In this document: positions 45,310-56,557 of the stretch, one piece after another
Numbering within the stretch: the stretch's first letter is position 1
How the letters are laid out: each line of letters opens with the position of its first letter
Assembly: GCF_040256395.1 (NCBI RefSeq)
Contig: NZ_CP158299.1
Span: 712,001-776,000, forward strand
Length of the DNA stretch: 64,000 nt
Direction of reading: 5' to 3'
From: Deinococcus sonorensis KR-87
GTDB lineage: Bacteria; Deinococcota; Deinococci; Deinococcales; Deinococcaceae
Program-made: the position numbers and the translations under genes
Notes under the pieces: model-generated
What the model was told of the DNA's origin: nothing
The model's database searches: none
The model's input: the letters and a program-made list of their open reading frames with translations, nothing else

Positions 45310-45560
45310 GCAGTCTGCCGGCCCGGATGCTGGTGCAGGCGGTGCGCGGGTATCAGCGGCAGCTGTCGCCGCTCAAGCCCGCGCCCACCTGCCGGTTCAC
45401 CCCCACCTGCAGTCAGTATGCTGTAGAGGCCATCGAGCGGCACGGCGCCGTGCGGGGCGGCCTGCTGGCCGCCTGGCGGGTGGCGCGCTGCAACCCGCTC
45501 AACCCCGGCGGCTACGACCCGGTGCCGCCCGCCCCTCTTCCCAGGAAAGAACAGTCATGA
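45306..45560 (+). CDS. yidD: Membrane protein insertion efficiency factor YidD
   Basis: An 84-residue protein of the UPF0161 family. [37 protein letters not shown] and [13 protein letters not shown] are diagnostic, with the three conserved Cys. It is thought to help YidC-dependent membrane insertion. Four-nt overlaps link it to rnpA upstream and yidC downstream. Confidence 0.96.
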   Translation: MSSLPARMLVQAVRGYQRQLSPLKPAPTCRFTPTCSQYAVEAIERHGAVRGGLLAAWRVARCNPLNPGGYDPVPPAPLPRKEQS

Positions 45561-47191
45561 CCAAATTGCTGAAATCCCTGCTGGCGCTGGCCAGTCTCGC
45601 TGCGCTCGGTACTGCCGGCGCCAACGTCACGCCTGAGTGGATTCAGGCCGATTTCAACGGCGATGGCCAGAAGGACGCCATCTACACCAGCAACCTGGCG
45701 GACATCGTGTTCAACCCGCAGGGTGAGGTGATCGGCTGGTACGTCAAGGTGCAGCCGGGCAAGGCCATCATCAAGCGGACCACCAACAAGCAGACCAACG
45801 CGGTCGGCTACGACTTCAGCGCGCTGCAGAAAGCCGGCAACGGCGTGGCGTCCAACCTGGTGGGTCAGGACGGCGGCAAGGCGCTGGAGGTGCGGATTCC
45901 CGGCGTCACGGGCGCCAAGACCGCTGAGCCGATGCAGCTGGCCACCGACATCCCCCACAACCGCCTGACCGCCACCTTCCGCTACAGCCAGGGGGCTGCC
46001 ACGGTCACCAAGGCGGTGGTGCTGCACCCCCGTCAGTTCAACGTGCAGGCCACCTTCAACGTGACCGGGGCCAGCGGCTACAGCGTGAACTTCGCGGGCC
46101 TGAGCCGCAACGCCGACCCGGCCGTGAAGGCCGCGGCCCAGGGCGGCCAGCTGCAGAGCGGCCAGACCCAGGTGCAGAACATTCAGTACGCGGCCATGCA
46201 GGACGCCATCAACCACGGCTTCCTGGGGCTGGGCAGCAACTCCTACACGGCCAGCGCGCTGATCGTGCGGCCCCAGAGCGGCACGACCGCGAACGTCAGC
46301 ACCACCACCGGCCAGAAGGCGGCCCTGTCGCTGACCGGCCTGAGCGGTGAGAGCAGATTTGACGTGTACGGCGGCAAGAACGAGCTGATCCACCTGTATC
46401 AGGAGGGCTACACCAAGCTGCCGGGCGTGTTCGAGCCGAACCTGTTCGGCCAGATCAGCCTGCTGGTGGTGAAGTTCATGGAGTGGCTGTACAGCTTCCT
46501 GGGCAACTGGGGGCTGGTGATCCTGGTGCTGACGGTGGTGCTGCGGCTGGCCATCTGGCCGCTGATGCAGACGCAGGGCCGCACCACCGCCAAGATGCAG
46601 ATGGTGCAGCCGCTGCTGAAGGAAGCCCAGGAGAAGTACAAGGACAATCCGCAGCAGCTGCAGGCCGAGACGATGCGGCTGTACCGCGAGAACAACGTCA
46701 ACCCGGCCGGCTGCCTGAGCATGTTCGTGCCGTTCCCGATCCTGATCGCGCTGTACTCCACCATCCGCAACTTCGAGTTCGATCAGGGGCTCGGCTGGAT
46801 TCCGGACCTGAGCATCCCGGACCCGCTGTACATCCTGGCGGCGCTGTACGTGCTGGCCAACCTGCTGCAGCTGTACGTCAGCACCCGCAAGACCCCGCAG
46901 ATGTTCAAGCAGCAGTCGTTCATCTACCTGATCTTCGCGTACTTCGCCATCACCTTCCCGGCCGGCGTGACCATGTACTGGATCATCAGCACCCTGATCG
47001 GCGCCGGGCAGCAGTTCCTGATCAACAAGCAGGTGGAGGCGCACATGGCCGGCGGCCTGCAGCGGGTGGAGCGCGTGGCCGGACCGCGCGCCGCCAAGAC
47101 GGTGGACGCCAGCGCCAGCAAGAGCACGCCGGCGCGGACCACCGTGGTCAAGCCGCTCAAGCCCAGCAAGCCCGCCACGGACAAGAAGTAA
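45557..47191 (+). CDS. yidC: Membrane protein insertase YidC
   Basis: A 544-residue protein: signal-anchor (residues 1-20), a large periplasmic domain to about 300, then the conserved insertase core ([60 protein letters not shown]). The charged C-terminal tail suits ribosome contact. An odd feature is the calcium-loop-like DFNGDGQKD at residues 32-40, just after the signal sequence, which standard YidC periplasmic domains lack. A strong hairpin follows the stop. The usual jag/khpB and mnmE neighbours are absent. Confidence 0.95.
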   Translation: MTKLLKSLLALASLAALGTAGANVTPEWIQADFNGDGQKDAIYTSNLADIVFNPQGEVIGWYVKVQPGKAIIKRTTNKQTNAVGYDFSALQKAGNGVASNLVGQDGGKALEVRIPGVTGAKTAEPMQLATDIPHNRLTATFRYSQGAATVTKAVVLHPRQFNVQATFNVTGASGYSVNFAGLSRNADPAVKAAAQGGQLQSGQTQVQNIQYAAMQDAINHGFLGLGSNSYTASALIVRPQSGTTANVSTTTGQKAALSLTGLSGESRFDVYGGKNELIHLYQEGYTKLPGVFEPNLFGQISLLVVKFMEWLYSFLGNWGLVILVLTVVLRLAIWPLMQTQGRTTAKMQMVQPLLKEAQEKYKDNPQQLQAETMRLYRENNVNPAGCLSMFVPFPILIALYSTIRNFEFDQGLGWIPDLSIPDPLYILAALYVLANLLQLYVSTRKTPQMFKQQSFIYLIFAYFAITFPAGVTMYWIISTLIGAGQQFLINKQVEAHMAGGLQRVERVAGPRAAKTVDASASKSTPARTTVVKPLKPSKPATDKK

Positions 47192-47204
47192 CACGCCCAT
47201 CACG

Positions 47205-47236
47205 GCGCGGGCCATGCCTTAGAGCATGGCCCGCGC
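47205..47236 (+). terminator. Terminator after yidC
   Basis: A 13-bp perfect inverted repeat (47205-47217 and 47224-47236) with a 6-nt loop, 14 nt after the yidC stop. Only a short T-containing stretch follows. Confidence 0.65.
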
Positions 47237-47324
47237 TGCCTTGCTGGGTCTGCTTCAAGCTGGGCTGAACCTCCCGTAAACGGCACTTGAGGCTCACTTC
47301 AGAAGCGGCGCAGGACCAGCGGCC

Positions 47325-47330
47325 TAGGGT
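47325..47330 (+). promoter_or_regulatory. -10 element (TAGGGT), leaderless DJ-1/PfpI gene
   Basis: TAGGGT followed by six nt (GAACCC) and ATG at 47337. Confidence 0.6.
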
Positions 47331-47336
47331 GAACCC

Positions 47337-47918
47337 ATGACACAGCAAGGCAACTCCGTGAGCGGCAAGCGGGTCGCGATTCTGGCAACCGACGGCTTTG
47401 AACAGGTGGAACTGACCGGCCCCAAAGAGGCCCTGGACCAGGCGGGCGCCCAGACGACCATCGTGAGTCTGAAGCCCGGCAGCATTCAGGGCATGAACGG
47501 CGACACCGAGCTGGGCGACACCTTCCCGGTGGACCAGACGGTGGAACAGGTCAGCGCGAATGACTTCGACGCGCTGCTACTGCCGGGCGGCGTGGCCAAC
47601 CCGGACAAACTGCGGACCAACAAGCAGGCGGTGGCGCTGGTGAAGGCGTTCTATGACAGCGGCAAGCCGATTGCGGCCATCTGCCACGGCCCCTGGACGC
47701 TGGTGGAGGCGGACGTGGTGCGCGGCCTCCAGGTGACCAGCTGGCCCAGCCTGCAGACCGACCTGCGGAACGCCGGGGCCAGCTGGGTGGACGAGACGGT
47801 CGTCACGGACCGGGGCGTGGTGACCAGCCGCAACCCGCAGGACATTCCCAACTTCAATCGCAAGATGCTGGAGGAGTTCGCGGAAGGCGACCACAGCCAG
47901 AAGCGCCAGCAGAGCTGA
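47337..47918 (+). CDS. DJ-1/PfpI family protein (type 1 glutamine amidotransferase-like)
   Basis: A 193-residue protein with the nucleophile elbow AAICHGPWTLVEA (Cys near residue 118) and the oxyanion region LLLPGGVANPDKLR. FEQVELTGPKEALDQAGAQT provides the conserved Glu. Family members are reported as proteases, chaperones or deglycases that act on glyoxal-modified proteins, and Deinococcus has a well-studied member. The presence of mgsA elsewhere in the window makes a methylglyoxal link attractive but only as inference. An 18-bp terminator palindrome follows. Confidence 0.92.
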   Translation: MTQQGNSVSGKRVAILATDGFEQVELTGPKEALDQAGAQTTIVSLKPGSIQGMNGDTELGDTFPVDQTVEQVSANDFDALLLPGGVANPDKLRTNKQAVALVKAFYDSGKPIAAICHGPWTLVEADVVRGLQVTSWPSLQTDLRNAGASWVDETVVTDRGVVTSRNPQDIPNFNRKMLEEFAEGDHSQKRQQS

Positions 47919-47929
47919 GCCGCTCCATA

Positions 47930-47967
47930 AAGGGGGCGGGCGAGCCGATCGGCTCGCCCGCCCCCTT
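47930..47967. terminator. Perfect 18-bp palindromic bidirectional terminator
   Basis: Arms 47930-47947 and 47950-47967 are exact complements with a 2-nt centre, with A-rich sequence before and T after. It lies between the convergent DJ-1 and CvpA-like genes. Confidence 0.75.
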
Positions 47968-47972
47968 CGTCT

Positions 47973-48467
47973 TTACTCTTTGGGCGGCAGCGCCGGACGC
48001 GCCTGGTCCGGAATCAGCAGGGTCCGCAGCGCCGCGTTGGTGGTGGGGGCCCAGACCCGGTTGAGGCCCTGCCGGATGGCCGAGCGGAACACCGGGTAGT
48101 ACAGCGCCTCCGGCAGCTCGGCCGACGGGTAGCGCCGCACGTCACCCACCGTCTGGATCGGCAGGCCCAGCGCCAGGGTGCCCACCAGCACCCCGCCCAG
48201 CAGGAAGCCGCCCAGGCCACCGGCCAGCAGATGCCAGGCCTGGTTCAGGCCCTCCGGCACCAGCCGCCGGGCCGCCCAGACCGCGCCCAGGCCCAGCAGT
48301 AGCGCCAGCACCGCGCCCACCAGGCCGCCCGGCGCCAGCAGATCGACCAGGAAGCAGGCGGCCAGCGCCAGCAGGCCCCAGGCCGCGCCGCCCAGACCCC
48401 GGCGGGCTCCCAGGGCGGTGACTGCCGCCCACAGGCTGACCAGCAGCACGTCAAACCAGGTCATCAT
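47973..48467 (-). CDS. CvpA-like membrane protein (putative)
   Basis: A 164-residue membrane protein with about four helices. WFDVLLVSLWAAVTALGARRG resembles the opening of the CvpA (colicin V production) family, which begins with a DxxL helix followed by a GxRRG turn. The C-terminal part is soluble and basic. A TACTAT hexamer lies eight nt before the first of two adjacent ATG codons. The function of this group is unclear. Family assignment is moderate. Confidence 0.6.
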   Translation of the reverse strand: MMTWFDVLLVSLWAAVTALGARRGLGGAAWGLLALAACFLVDLLAPGGLVGAVLALLLGLGAVWAARRLVPEGLNQAWHLLAGGLGGFLLGGVLVGTLALGLPIQTVGDVRRYPSAELPEALYYPVFRSAIRQGLNRVWAPTTNAALRTLLIPDQARPALPPKE

Positions 48468-48560
48468 TGCCTGTCATAGTAGCAACACAAAACTGACATG
48501 AAGCTTTCAGGAGACCGGCGCATGGCGACCAAACGGACACTCGCGCGCCGCCACCCGCAC

Positions 48561-48566
48561 TAGACT
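48561..48566 (+). promoter_or_regulatory. -10 element (TAGACT), leaderless response regulator
   Basis: TAGACT followed by six nt and the ATG at 48573. This spacing decides the start over a GTG two codons upstream. Confidence 0.6.
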
Positions 48567-48572
48567 GTGCTC

Positions 48573-49209
<637 letters not shown>

Positions 49210-49217
<8 letters not shown>

Positions 49218-49464
49218 GCGCGCCCCGAGTCCCCCTGTGGCCGGGCCACAGACCTACCGCGCCGGCTGTGGCCGCGAGTGGAGCTTTGCCAGCCGCGAGC
49301 CGGACCTGGCCTACACCGAGCAGGCCTTTGCCGACTGCCCCGGCTGCCCGCACCGGGTAGAGCCAGAGGGCGCCCCGCCCTTCTGTACCCTGCGTCCGGA
49401 AAACACGCCCCACCCGTTCGCCGCACTGGCCGCCCTGCTGGGCGATCCGGGCCTGCCCGAGTGA
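49210..49464 (+). CDS. Small Cys-rich protein of unknown function
   Basis: An 84-residue protein starting with TTG inside the end of the response-regulator gene (8-nt overlap). Four Cys (in [15 protein letters not shown] and PPFCTL) could bind metal. Codon third positions are GC-rich throughout, as in real genes of this window. Its stop overlaps the GTG of the hydrolase gene by four nt. An internal GTG at 49237 is an alternative start. No family is recognised. Confidence 0.6.
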
Positions 49465-50339
49465 CGCCGCCGTCGCTGGGCCAGACGCTGGCGGCGCACG
49501 GCTACGCCGGCAGCGCCGCCCTGGTGATTCTGGATGCCCACACGGGCGAACCCCTGCACGCCGAGCAGCCGGAGCGGGTCTTTCCGGCGGCCAGCACCAT
49601 CAAGGTGCCGCTCCTGGTGCTGGCCCTGCAGGAGGCGCAGGCCGGACGGCTGGACCTGAACGAGCGCCTGACACTGCAGCCGGACGACCGGGTGCCGGGC
49701 AGCGGCGTACTGCACGAGCTGGGCGGCGGGCTCCAGCCGAGCGTGCTGGACCTGCTGACCCTGATGACCGTGGTGAGCGACAACACCGCCACCAACCTGA
49801 TGATCCGGCGGCTGGGCCTGGAGGCGGTGCAGAGATGGCTGGCCCGGACCATGCCGGCGAGCCGGTTGGTGGGCCCGCTGCAGCTGCCGGCCCATCTGCG
49901 CAATGAGGCCCAGCGGCGCGGCGAGCGCAACCGGACCACCGCGGCGGAGCAGACGCGGCTGCTGGTGCAGCTGCAGCGCGGCGAGCTGCTGGACGACGCC
50001 CACACCCGGCTGGCCCTGGACATCCTGTTCCGCCAGCAGCAGCGTGACCTGCTGGCCCGCCATGCCCCGCGCGACGCGGCCGGCGAACTGATCTACCGGA
50101 TGGCCACCAAGAGCGGCGAGCTGAACGGCGTTCACCACGACGTGGGCCTGCTGCAGCTGCCGCGTCCGCTGGCGGTGGCGCTGCTTTCAGAGGGCGGAAG
50201 CGACCCGCGTGAGCACCCGGACAACCGGGATGTGCAGCTGCTGGCTGCAGCAGTGTGGCCACTGCTGCAGTATTACGGTTTTCACCCGGTCGCCAGCCGG
50301 CTGGGGGACATTCTTACTGAAGCCTCAGCGGTACAGTGA
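49461..50339 (+). CDS. Class A beta-lactamase-fold serine hydrolase
   Basis: A 292-residue protein with the class A active-site set: Ser-x-x-Lys in FPAASTIKVPLLVL (about residue 45), SDN in VVSDNTATNLM, and KSG in RMATKSGELNGVHHDVG. No signal peptide is seen, so it is either cytoplasmic or the N-terminus is atypical; many Deinococcus members are annotated only as serine hydrolases. A conserved Glu166-type residue is not obvious, so antibiotic hydrolysis should not be assumed. GTG start overlapping the upstream stop. Confidence 0.82.
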   Translation: MTPPSLGQTLAAHGYAGSAALVILDAHTGEPLHAEQPERVFPAASTIKVPLLVLALQEAQAGRLDLNERLTLQPDDRVPGSGVLHELGGGLQPSVLDLLTLMTVVSDNTATNLMIRRLGLEAVQRWLARTMPASRLVGPLQLPAHLRNEAQRRGERNRTTAAEQTRLLVQLQRGELLDDAHTRLALDILFRQQQRDLLARHAPRDAAGELIYRMATKSGELNGVHHDVGLLQLPRPLAVALLSEGGSDPREHPDNRDVQLLAAAVWPLLQYYGFHPVASRLGDILTEASAVQ

Positions 50340-50401
50340 GGTCACGCTAGCCTGGCCGCACTGACACCTCAAAAACTGCGCTCGGGGGCGTCTTCAGGCC
50401 A

Positions 50402-50410
50402 TGCTATGCT
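50402..50410 (+). promoter_or_regulatory. Extended -10 promoter (TGC-TATGCT) of bc operon
   Basis: TGCTATGCT is an extended -10 about 58 nt before the cytochrome c subunit GTG. A GAGAGGGG ribosome binding site lies in the leader. Confidence 0.5.
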
Positions 50411-50468
50411 GGCCCATAAAGTCTGCAGCCACAGGTCTGAATCGGTATCAGCAGTAGAGAGGGGAAAC

Positions 50469-51329
50469 GTGGAACGGAACGACGCGGTCATGCCATCGGT
50501 CGCCATCGTGGTGGCGGCCATCATGTGGATCATTTTGCTGTTTATGTTCAACACTCAGACCGCGCCGGAACCGGTGGCGGCTGATCCGGCGCTGAGCGCC
50601 ACCATCCAGAAGGAGTGGCCCAAGATCGGGCCGGCGCTGTATACGTCCAACTGCTCCGGCTGTCACGGCGCGCAGGGCCAGGGCGGCGTGGGTCCCAAGC
50701 TGGCCGGCGACCCGCACATCCAGAACGACCCGGCCCTGGTCCCGACCCGCATCCTGCACGGCAAGGGCGCCATGCCCGCCTTCGAGGGCCGGCTGAAGGA
50801 AAACGAGATCTACGCCATCGCCAACTTCGTGGAGAACAGCTGGGGCAACAAGGCCAAGGAACTGGTCACGCCCGCCACCCTGGCGGCCGGTGTGGGCAAG
50901 GTCAGCCCGGACGTGCTGCGGGTTCGCTCGCGCTTCGTGCCGGAAGAGATCATCCTGCCGGAGATCTTCCTGGTGACCTTCGTGGTGCTGCTGCTGACCT
51001 ACGGCCTGATCGGGCTGTACAGCTACTGGACCGAGGGCACCGAGCTGCGCCCCGGCATCCACAAGTCGCGCAGCAGCCCGCTGAGCATGACGGCCATGGT
51101 GGCCACCCTGGCCGGCGTGGTGCTGTTCAGCGTGCTGTTCGTGCGCGAGATCCTGCGCTCGATTGCCGACATGGCCGCGACGCCCCCGGTGGCGCCGCAG
51201 GTGACGCAGGAAGGCTTCTACGCCGCGATGGTGGTGCTGCTGCTGGCGCTGGCGGTGGGCCTGTACAAGAAGTTCTTCATGGACGATGAGGTGCTGGTGG
51301 AGGACGCCAGCGGCGAGTTCCCGTGGTAA
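50469..51329 (+). CDS. Membrane c-type cytochrome subunit of bc complex
   Basis: A 286-residue protein: an N-terminal anchor helix (residues 9-28), a cytochrome c domain with the haem motif CSGCH at 62-66 and a candidate Met ligand in [10 protein letters not shown], then three more membrane helices (about 183-206, 226-247 and 268-285). The single-haem, multi-helix plan differs from ordinary c1. The Thermus complex has separate FbcC and FbcX proteins, and this chain may combine them. The start is GTG at 50469, with GAGAGGGG upstream; earlier in-frame starts lack support. It is the first gene of the respiratory operon. Confidence 0.85.
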   Translation: MERNDAVMPSVAIVVAAIMWIILLFMFNTQTAPEPVAADPALSATIQKEWPKIGPALYTSNCSGCHGAQGQGGVGPKLAGDPHIQNDPALVPTRILHGKGAMPAFEGRLKENEIYAIANFVENSWGNKAKELVTPATLAAGVGKVSPDVLRVRSRFVPEEIILPEIFLVTFVVLLLTYGLIGLYSYWTEGTELRPGIHKSRSSPLSMTAMVATLAGVVLFSVLFVREILRSIADMAATPPVAPQVTQEGFYAAMVVLLLALAVGLYKKFFMDDEVLVEDASGEFPW

Positions 51330-51351
51330 TGCCGGGCATCAGGAGCAACCC

Positions 51352-52020
51352 ATGACCAAATACGTACGCAAGGATCCGGAACTCAGCCGGCGCAAGTTCA
51401 TCAACGTGGCGCTGGGCACCACTGCCGGCGTCGGCACCCTGAGCCTGCTGAGCATCATCGGTGGCGTCAAGCCGCCCTACAAGATCACCCCCGAGAAGGA
51501 ACTCCCCCGCCCCGGCGACGTGCTGGTGCACGCGGACGGCCCCAACGCCGGTCAGCCGGTGCAGCTGGCCGACATCCAGCCGGAACGGGCGCTGTTCGCC
51601 TACCCCAAGGGCAAGGCCAGCAATGGCAAGGAGGTGCTGAAGAACGGCGTGGACCGCAACCAGCTGATCGTGGCGAAGTTCCAGCCGAGCGAGCTCAAGG
51701 CGCCTACCGACGTGAAGGCCACCGACCAGGGCGTGATCGTGTACTCGCGCCAGTGCATGCACCTGGGCTGCGCCGTGCTGATTCAGCCGTACACCCCGGC
51801 CAACCTGAAGGTGGCGGCGGTGTGCCCCTGCCACGGTGGCGCGTACAACCTGACGGCCGGCGCCCAGGTGGTGGGCGGGCCGCCCCCGGCCCCGCTGGCC
51901 CAGCTGCCGATCAAGGTGCAGGGCGATCAGCTGGTGGTGGACGGCTTCTTCCTCTCGCTGCCGTATGACATCAGCGAACCGGAATTCGTTTCCCAGAAAG
52001 AGGAGTTGACCAAGGCATGA
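51352..52020 (+). CDS. Rieske [2Fe-2S] protein of bc complex
   Basis: A 222-residue protein. A twin-Arg N-terminal anchor ([11 protein letters not shown], residues 12-22) suggests Tat export. The cluster ligands are C135 and H137 in RQCMHLGC and C158 and H161 in [10 protein letters not shown], with C140 and C160 as the disulfide. Electrons pass from quinol to the cytochrome c subunit. AGGAG precedes the ATG. It overlaps cytochrome b by four nt. Confidence 0.95.
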   Translation: MTKYVRKDPELSRRKFINVALGTTAGVGTLSLLSIIGGVKPPYKITPEKELPRPGDVLVHADGPNAGQPVQLADIQPERALFAYPKGKASNGKEVLKNGVDRNQLIVAKFQPSELKAPTDVKATDQGVIVYSRQCMHLGCAVLIQPYTPANLKVAAVCPCHGGAYNLTAGAQVVGGPPPAPLAQLPIKVQGDQLVVDGFFLSLPYDISEPEFVSQKEELTKA

Positions 52021-53303
52021 ACCAGTGGCTCGATGAACGTCTGCACATCTCGCGCCTGAACGACAAGTTCCTGCGCAAAGCCTTCCCGGTCCACCATTCC
52101 TTCTTCCTGGGTGAGATCACGCTGTTCTCGCTGATCGTGCTGATCCTGACCGGCGTGTTCCTGGCACTCAGCTACGAGCCGAGCACCCGCATGGTCGCCA
52201 ACCCCACCGACGCCTCGCAGATGGTGCCGGCCGCCTACGCCTCGATCATCCGCATTAACTGGATGCCGTTCGGTGACATGCTGCGCCGCATCCACCACTG
52301 GTCGGCCAACATCATGGTCGGCGCCGCGATTCTGCACATGATGCGCATCTACTTCACGGGTGCCTTCAAGAAGCCGCGCGAGCTGAACTGGTGGATCGGC
52401 ATGCTGCTGCTGGTGTTCACCATCATCACCGCCGTGACCGGCTACAGCCTGCCGTACGACAACTTCGCCAAGACCACCCTGGGCGTGGTGGTGGGCATCG
52501 TGGCCTCGATCCCCTGGATCGGGGACTGGGTGGCCCAGGCGGCCTTCGGCGGCAAGTTCGCGCTGGACAACATGGCCATGATCCCGCGCGTGTACGGCTA
52601 CCACATCATGCTGCTGCCGGCGATCCTGCTGGGCCTGACCGCCGCGCACATGCTGATCATGATCAAGCAGAAGCACACCCAGCCGCAGTACGCCAAGCGC
52701 ATCGCTTACAAGAAGATCGTCGGTGTGCCGCTCATGACCCAGCAGACCCCGATCATGATCATGCTGGCGCTGCTGATGACCGGCCTGATCATCCTGTTCG
52801 CCGCCTTCATCCCGGTGCACCCGGTCGAGGTGTTCGGTCCGGCCAGCAACCAGCCGGTGGCCAACATCAAGCCCGACTGGTACCTGCTGTGGATCTTCGG
52901 CGTGCTGGAGATGATCCCGGCCAACGCCAAGTTCACCATCCTGGGCGGCACCATCGGGCCCGAGTTCATCGGCGGCATCGTGATCGCCACCCTGGTGCTG
53001 GTGCTGATGCTGGCGGTGCCGATCTTCGACAAGAGCCGCGAGAACATGTACTACGCGGAGAACCCCACCGACTTTCCCAAGCGGCTGGCGGCGGGCGTGG
53101 CCTTCTTCACCCTGCTGATCGTCTGGAGCTTCGCCGGGTACAAGAACGACTTCCAGTGGCCGGTGGCCCCCTTCTGGATCCTGACCTTCGTGGGTCCGCT
53201 GGTCGCCTACTTCGCCACCCTGGGCATCGTGCGCGGCATCAAGGCCTTCCGGGCCGCCGATGAACGCGATCAGGCGCAGCACGCGGCCGCGGCCGACGAC
53301 TGA
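52017..53303 (+). CDS. Cytochrome b of bc complex
   Basis: A 428-residue membrane protein. Haem b ligands sit in [20 protein letters not shown] (helix B) and [20 protein letters not shown] (helix D). The quinol-site motif is PDWY in [12 protein letters not shown], the bacterial variant of PEWY. The N-terminal four helices are b6-like and a subunit-IV-like region is fused, giving one chain. The start overlaps the Rieske stop. A strong intrinsic terminator with T5 follows the stop. Confidence 0.95.
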   Translation: MNQWLDERLHISRLNDKFLRKAFPVHHSFFLGEITLFSLIVLILTGVFLALSYEPSTRMVANPTDASQMVPAAYASIIRINWMPFGDMLRRIHHWSANIMVGAAILHMMRIYFTGAFKKPRELNWWIGMLLLVFTIITAVTGYSLPYDNFAKTTLGVVVGIVASIPWIGDWVAQAAFGGKFALDNMAMIPRVYGYHIMLLPAILLGLTAAHMLIMIKQKHTQPQYAKRIAYKKIVGVPLMTQQTPIMIMLALLMTGLIILFAAFIPVHPVEVFGPASNQPVANIKPDWYLLWIFGVLEMIPANAKFTILGGTIGPEFIGGIVIATLVLVLMLAVPIFDKSRENMYYAENPTDFPKRLAAGVAFFTLLIVWSFAGYKNDFQWPVAPFWILTFVGPLVAYFATLGIVRGIKAFRAADERDQAQHAAAADD

Positions 53304-53312
53304 ACGTCGCGT

Positions 53313-53352
53313 CCAGCGGAAAGGGGCGGCCACGGCCGCCCTTTTTCGCTGG
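53313..53352 (+). terminator. Intrinsic terminator of bc operon
   Basis: An 8-bp GC stem (53324-53331 with 53334-53341) is followed by five T residues. It is nested inside an outer inverted repeat (53313-53318 with 53347-53352), forming a long cruciform. Confidence 0.85.
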
Positions 53353-53388
53353 AGCGAGCGGCCTCTCCCCTGCTACAGTAAACCCGGT

Positions 53389-53586
53389 ATGCACGACGAG
53401 CTGGAAGCGTGGCTGGCCCGGCAGGCGCATGAACTGCAGCTGGACGGCGCGGGTGCCGAAGAAGCCGCCCCGGAAACGCTGCGCGAGTTCAGCCGCCGGG
53501 TGCTGGGCGAGTTGCAGGCCCGCGGCCGGCTGACCGGACCGGAGCCGGTTGGCTGTTATGCGGAGCCGCGCAGCTCCAACAACTGA
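53389..53586 (+). CDS. Small acidic protein of unknown function
   Basis: A 65-residue soluble protein, [20 protein letters not shown] at the N-terminus, predicted helical, with one Cys near the end. It follows a TACAGT hexamer nine nt before ATG. It ends 43 nt before yebC. No family is recognised; the compact charge pattern and GC-rich third positions argue that it is real. Confidence 0.5.
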   Translation: MHDELEAWLARQAHELQLDGAGAEEAAPETLREFSRRVLGELQARGRLTGPEPVGCYAEPRSSNN

Positions 53587-53629
53587 ACGTACTTCACCTC
53601 CATCTCTCCCGCGAAAGGAATTCTCCACC

Positions 53630-54367
53630 ATGGCCGGACACAGCAAATGGGCACAGATCAAGCGCAAGAAGGGTGCCAACGACAAGAAGCGCAGCGCCGT
53701 CATCAGCAAGCACATCCGCGCCATCACGGCGGCGGTGCGCTCGGGCGGTGGCATCGGGGACCCGGCCGGGAACCTGAGCCTCAAGAACGCCATCGCGGCG
53801 GCCAAGACCGACACGGTGCCGGCCGACAACATCGACAACGCCATCAAGCGGGCGGTGGGTGAAGGCGAGGGCGGCACCAGCTACAAGGAGGCGGTCTACG
53901 AGGGGTACGGCCCCGGCGGCACGGCCATCCTGATCGAGACGCTGACCGACAACGTGACGCGCACGGTGGCCGAGGTGCGCAGCGTGTTCAACAAGCGCGG
54001 CGGCAGCATGGGCACCAGCGGGTCGGTGGCGTGGCAGTTCGAGAGCAAGGGCGTCATCGTGCTGGCTGAAGGCTCTGAGGCGGCCCAGGAAGCGGCCATC
54101 GAGCTGGGGGCCGAGGACCTGCAGGAGACCGAGGACGGGCTGGAGATCAGCACCGCGCCGAGCGACCTGTACGCGGTCAGTGAGGGGCTCACCAGCCGCG
54201 GGTACACGGTGCAGAGCGCCCAGCTTGCGATGCTGCCCAGCAACACGGTGGCGGTCAGCGGCCCCGACGCCGACAAGCTGATGACGCTGCTGGAGGCGCT
54301 GGAAGACCTGGACGACGTGCAGAACGTGTATTCCAACGCCGACCTGCCGGAAGAGACCCTGGCCTGA
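53630..54367 (+). CDS. yebC: YebC/PmpR family DNA-binding/translation-assist protein
   Basis: A 245-residue protein. [20 protein letters not shown] is the invariant N-terminus, and [19 protein letters not shown] the central signature. Family members act as regulators and, in recent work on relatives, as factors easing translation of proline-rich stretches. The ATG at 53630 has AAAGGA upstream. A 23-bp terminator stem starts directly after the stop. Confidence 0.95.
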   Translation: MAGHSKWAQIKRKKGANDKKRSAVISKHIRAITAAVRSGGGIGDPAGNLSLKNAIAAAKTDTVPADNIDNAIKRAVGEGEGGTSYKEAVYEGYGPGGTAILIETLTDNVTRTVAEVRSVFNKRGGSMGTSGSVAWQFESKGVIVLAEGSEAAQEAAIELGAEDLQETEDGLEISTAPSDLYAVSEGLTSRGYTVQSAQLAMLPSNTVAVSGPDADKLMTLLEALEDLDDVQNVYSNADLPEETLA

Positions 54368-54424
54368 GGCCAGAAAGCAGGGCGGCCGCACCCCGTTCGG
54401 ATGCGGCCGCCCTGCTTTCTGGCC
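54368..54424. terminator. 23-bp stem terminator after yebC
   Basis: Perfect 23-bp inverted repeat (54368-54390 with 54402-54424) with an 11-nt loop. It is exceptionally long for this window. Confidence 0.75.
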
Positions 54425-54490
54425 CATGGCCGGGCATGAGTTTGTCATGTGTCTCTCGACGCCCCTCACCGCTTCGTGCCATCCTGAGCC

Positions 54491-55324
<834 letters not shown>

Positions 55325-55354
55325 CCCTGGAGCGGTGGGAATCCTGCTGCAGCC

Positions 55355-56227
55355 TCAGCGCACGACCTTGAAGTTCCACTCCAGGTAGGCGCCGGTCTGG
55401 CCAGCGGCGAACATCTTGCTGTAGGGGGTGGTCCGCAGGGTGTGGTCGCCGGGCGTGAAGATGTTGGCGCCACAGGTGAGGTAGTCACCCTTCTGGCCGT
55501 TCTTGAAGCGGGTGTCGCTGCACAGCGCGAACGGGGGATCGTTCTCCGGCTTGAAGGTGGTCCGGTCCAGCACGAAGCTCACGCTGCGGACGGCGCCGCT
55601 GGTGTTGGCGCGCAGGTTCAGGTGACGCGGCAGCGCCGAGAGACGCAGGGTGGCGCCGGCCGGGATCGGATCGAAGCCGGCGACCGGGCGGTCGGTATCG
55701 GCGTCCATCAGCGTCAGGCTGGTGACGGCCAGGTTGGCCGGGGCCGGGGTGGGGGCTGGCTTCGGGGCCGTGGTGGTGGCGGTGCGGGTCACGGTGAAGC
55801 TCACGATCACGCCCGCGCCCTGGGTGCCGCGGCCCTCGGTCTGGGAGGACGCGCTGGCGGTGATGCGGTGCTCGCCCAGCGTGAAGAGGCTGGTCGGGCA
55901 GCTGCGGTACTTGCCGTCGTCATCCACGCACAGCGAGTACGGGGCGGCATTTTCGGTACGGTAGTTGGCGTTGCCGTCCACAGCGAAGCGGACGCTGCCC
56001 ACCTGGCCGCTGGTGTTGGCGCGGATGTTCAGGCCGGCCGGCAGCTTGGCGAGGTCCAGGTTGGCGCCCGGCTGGATCGGGTCGAAGCCCGTCACCGGCT
56101 GGTTGGTGGCGGTGTTGATCAGGGTCAGGCTGGTGACGGCCGGCGCGGTGCTCTGGGCCTGGACGGCGCCCAGGGCCAGGGTCAGGCTGGCGGCGGTGCA
56201 CATGGACAGACGGGTCAGGGTGGTCAT
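55355..56227 (-). CDS. Secreted protein with two tandem beta-sandwich repeats
   Basis: A 290-residue exported protein (signal peptide ends ALGAVQA). Two repeats of about 110 residues follow, each with SLTLxNxxT, a GFDPIxxGA turn, LPxxLNxRANTSG, a FxxD strand and a YxxEN or FKPEN site, and each with two Cys (SLCVDD and RSCPTS; ALCSDT and LTCGAN). A PAPTPAPA linker joins them. The repeats resemble carbohydrate-binding beta-sandwiches found in many exported bacterial proteins. AAAGGAG precedes the ATG at 56227. An adhesive or envelope role is inferred. Confidence 0.75.
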   Translation of the reverse strand: MTTLTRLSMCTAASLTLALGAVQAQSTAPAVTSLTLINTATNQPVTGFDPIQPGANLDLAKLPAGLNIRANTSGQVGSVRFAVDGNANYRTENAAPYSLCVDDDGKYRSCPTSLFTLGEHRITASASSQTEGRGTQGAGVIVSFTVTRTATTTAPKPAPTPAPANLAVTSLTLMDADTDRPVAGFDPIPAGATLRLSALPRHLNLRANTSGAVRSVSFVLDRTTFKPENDPPFALCSDTRFKNGQKGDYLTCGANIFTPGDHTLRTTPYSKMFAAGQTGAYLEWNFKVVR

Positions 56228-56557
56228 GGAAACTCCTTTACGGGTGCGGTATTGAGATCTGCACACTGTACAGAACGCAAAAACCGCGGGACGAAGTAGG
56301 AGATGAAGGCACTCTTGGGGACCAGGGGGGGCGGTCCGGTGACGGCGCAGGAGACGAAGCCAGGAGGGCGGCTTTTGCTCGATCAAGCTAGGGCGGGGGC
56401 ATGACGCTCATCTGATGGCAGCTGAAGGGTTGATGCAGACGTGCGGCTCTAACACCCGCTTAACCGCCCGTCTCTACGGTGCGGCCACAGGTGAGGACCT
56501 GTCGCGGCCCCCGAGCCGATCCGCCCACCTTTTGCACCGATCCACAGGAGTGTCCCA
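56228..56557. other. 330-nt divergent intergenic region
   Basis: No gene is supported here. On the minus strand a TACAGT and an AAAGGAG serve the secreted-repeat gene. On the plus side a ribosome binding site (ACAGGAG) precedes the HtrA-like gene. A small hairpin (AAGCC with GGCTT) lies near 56355-56375. No riboswitch or small RNA that I recognise. Confidence 0.5.

Noticed and set aside
49461..50339. Calling the hydrolase a true antibiotic-resistance beta-lactamase
   Set aside because: The SxxK, SDN and KSG motifs fit the fold, but no signal peptide and no obvious Glu166 equivalent are visible, so resistance function is not supported.
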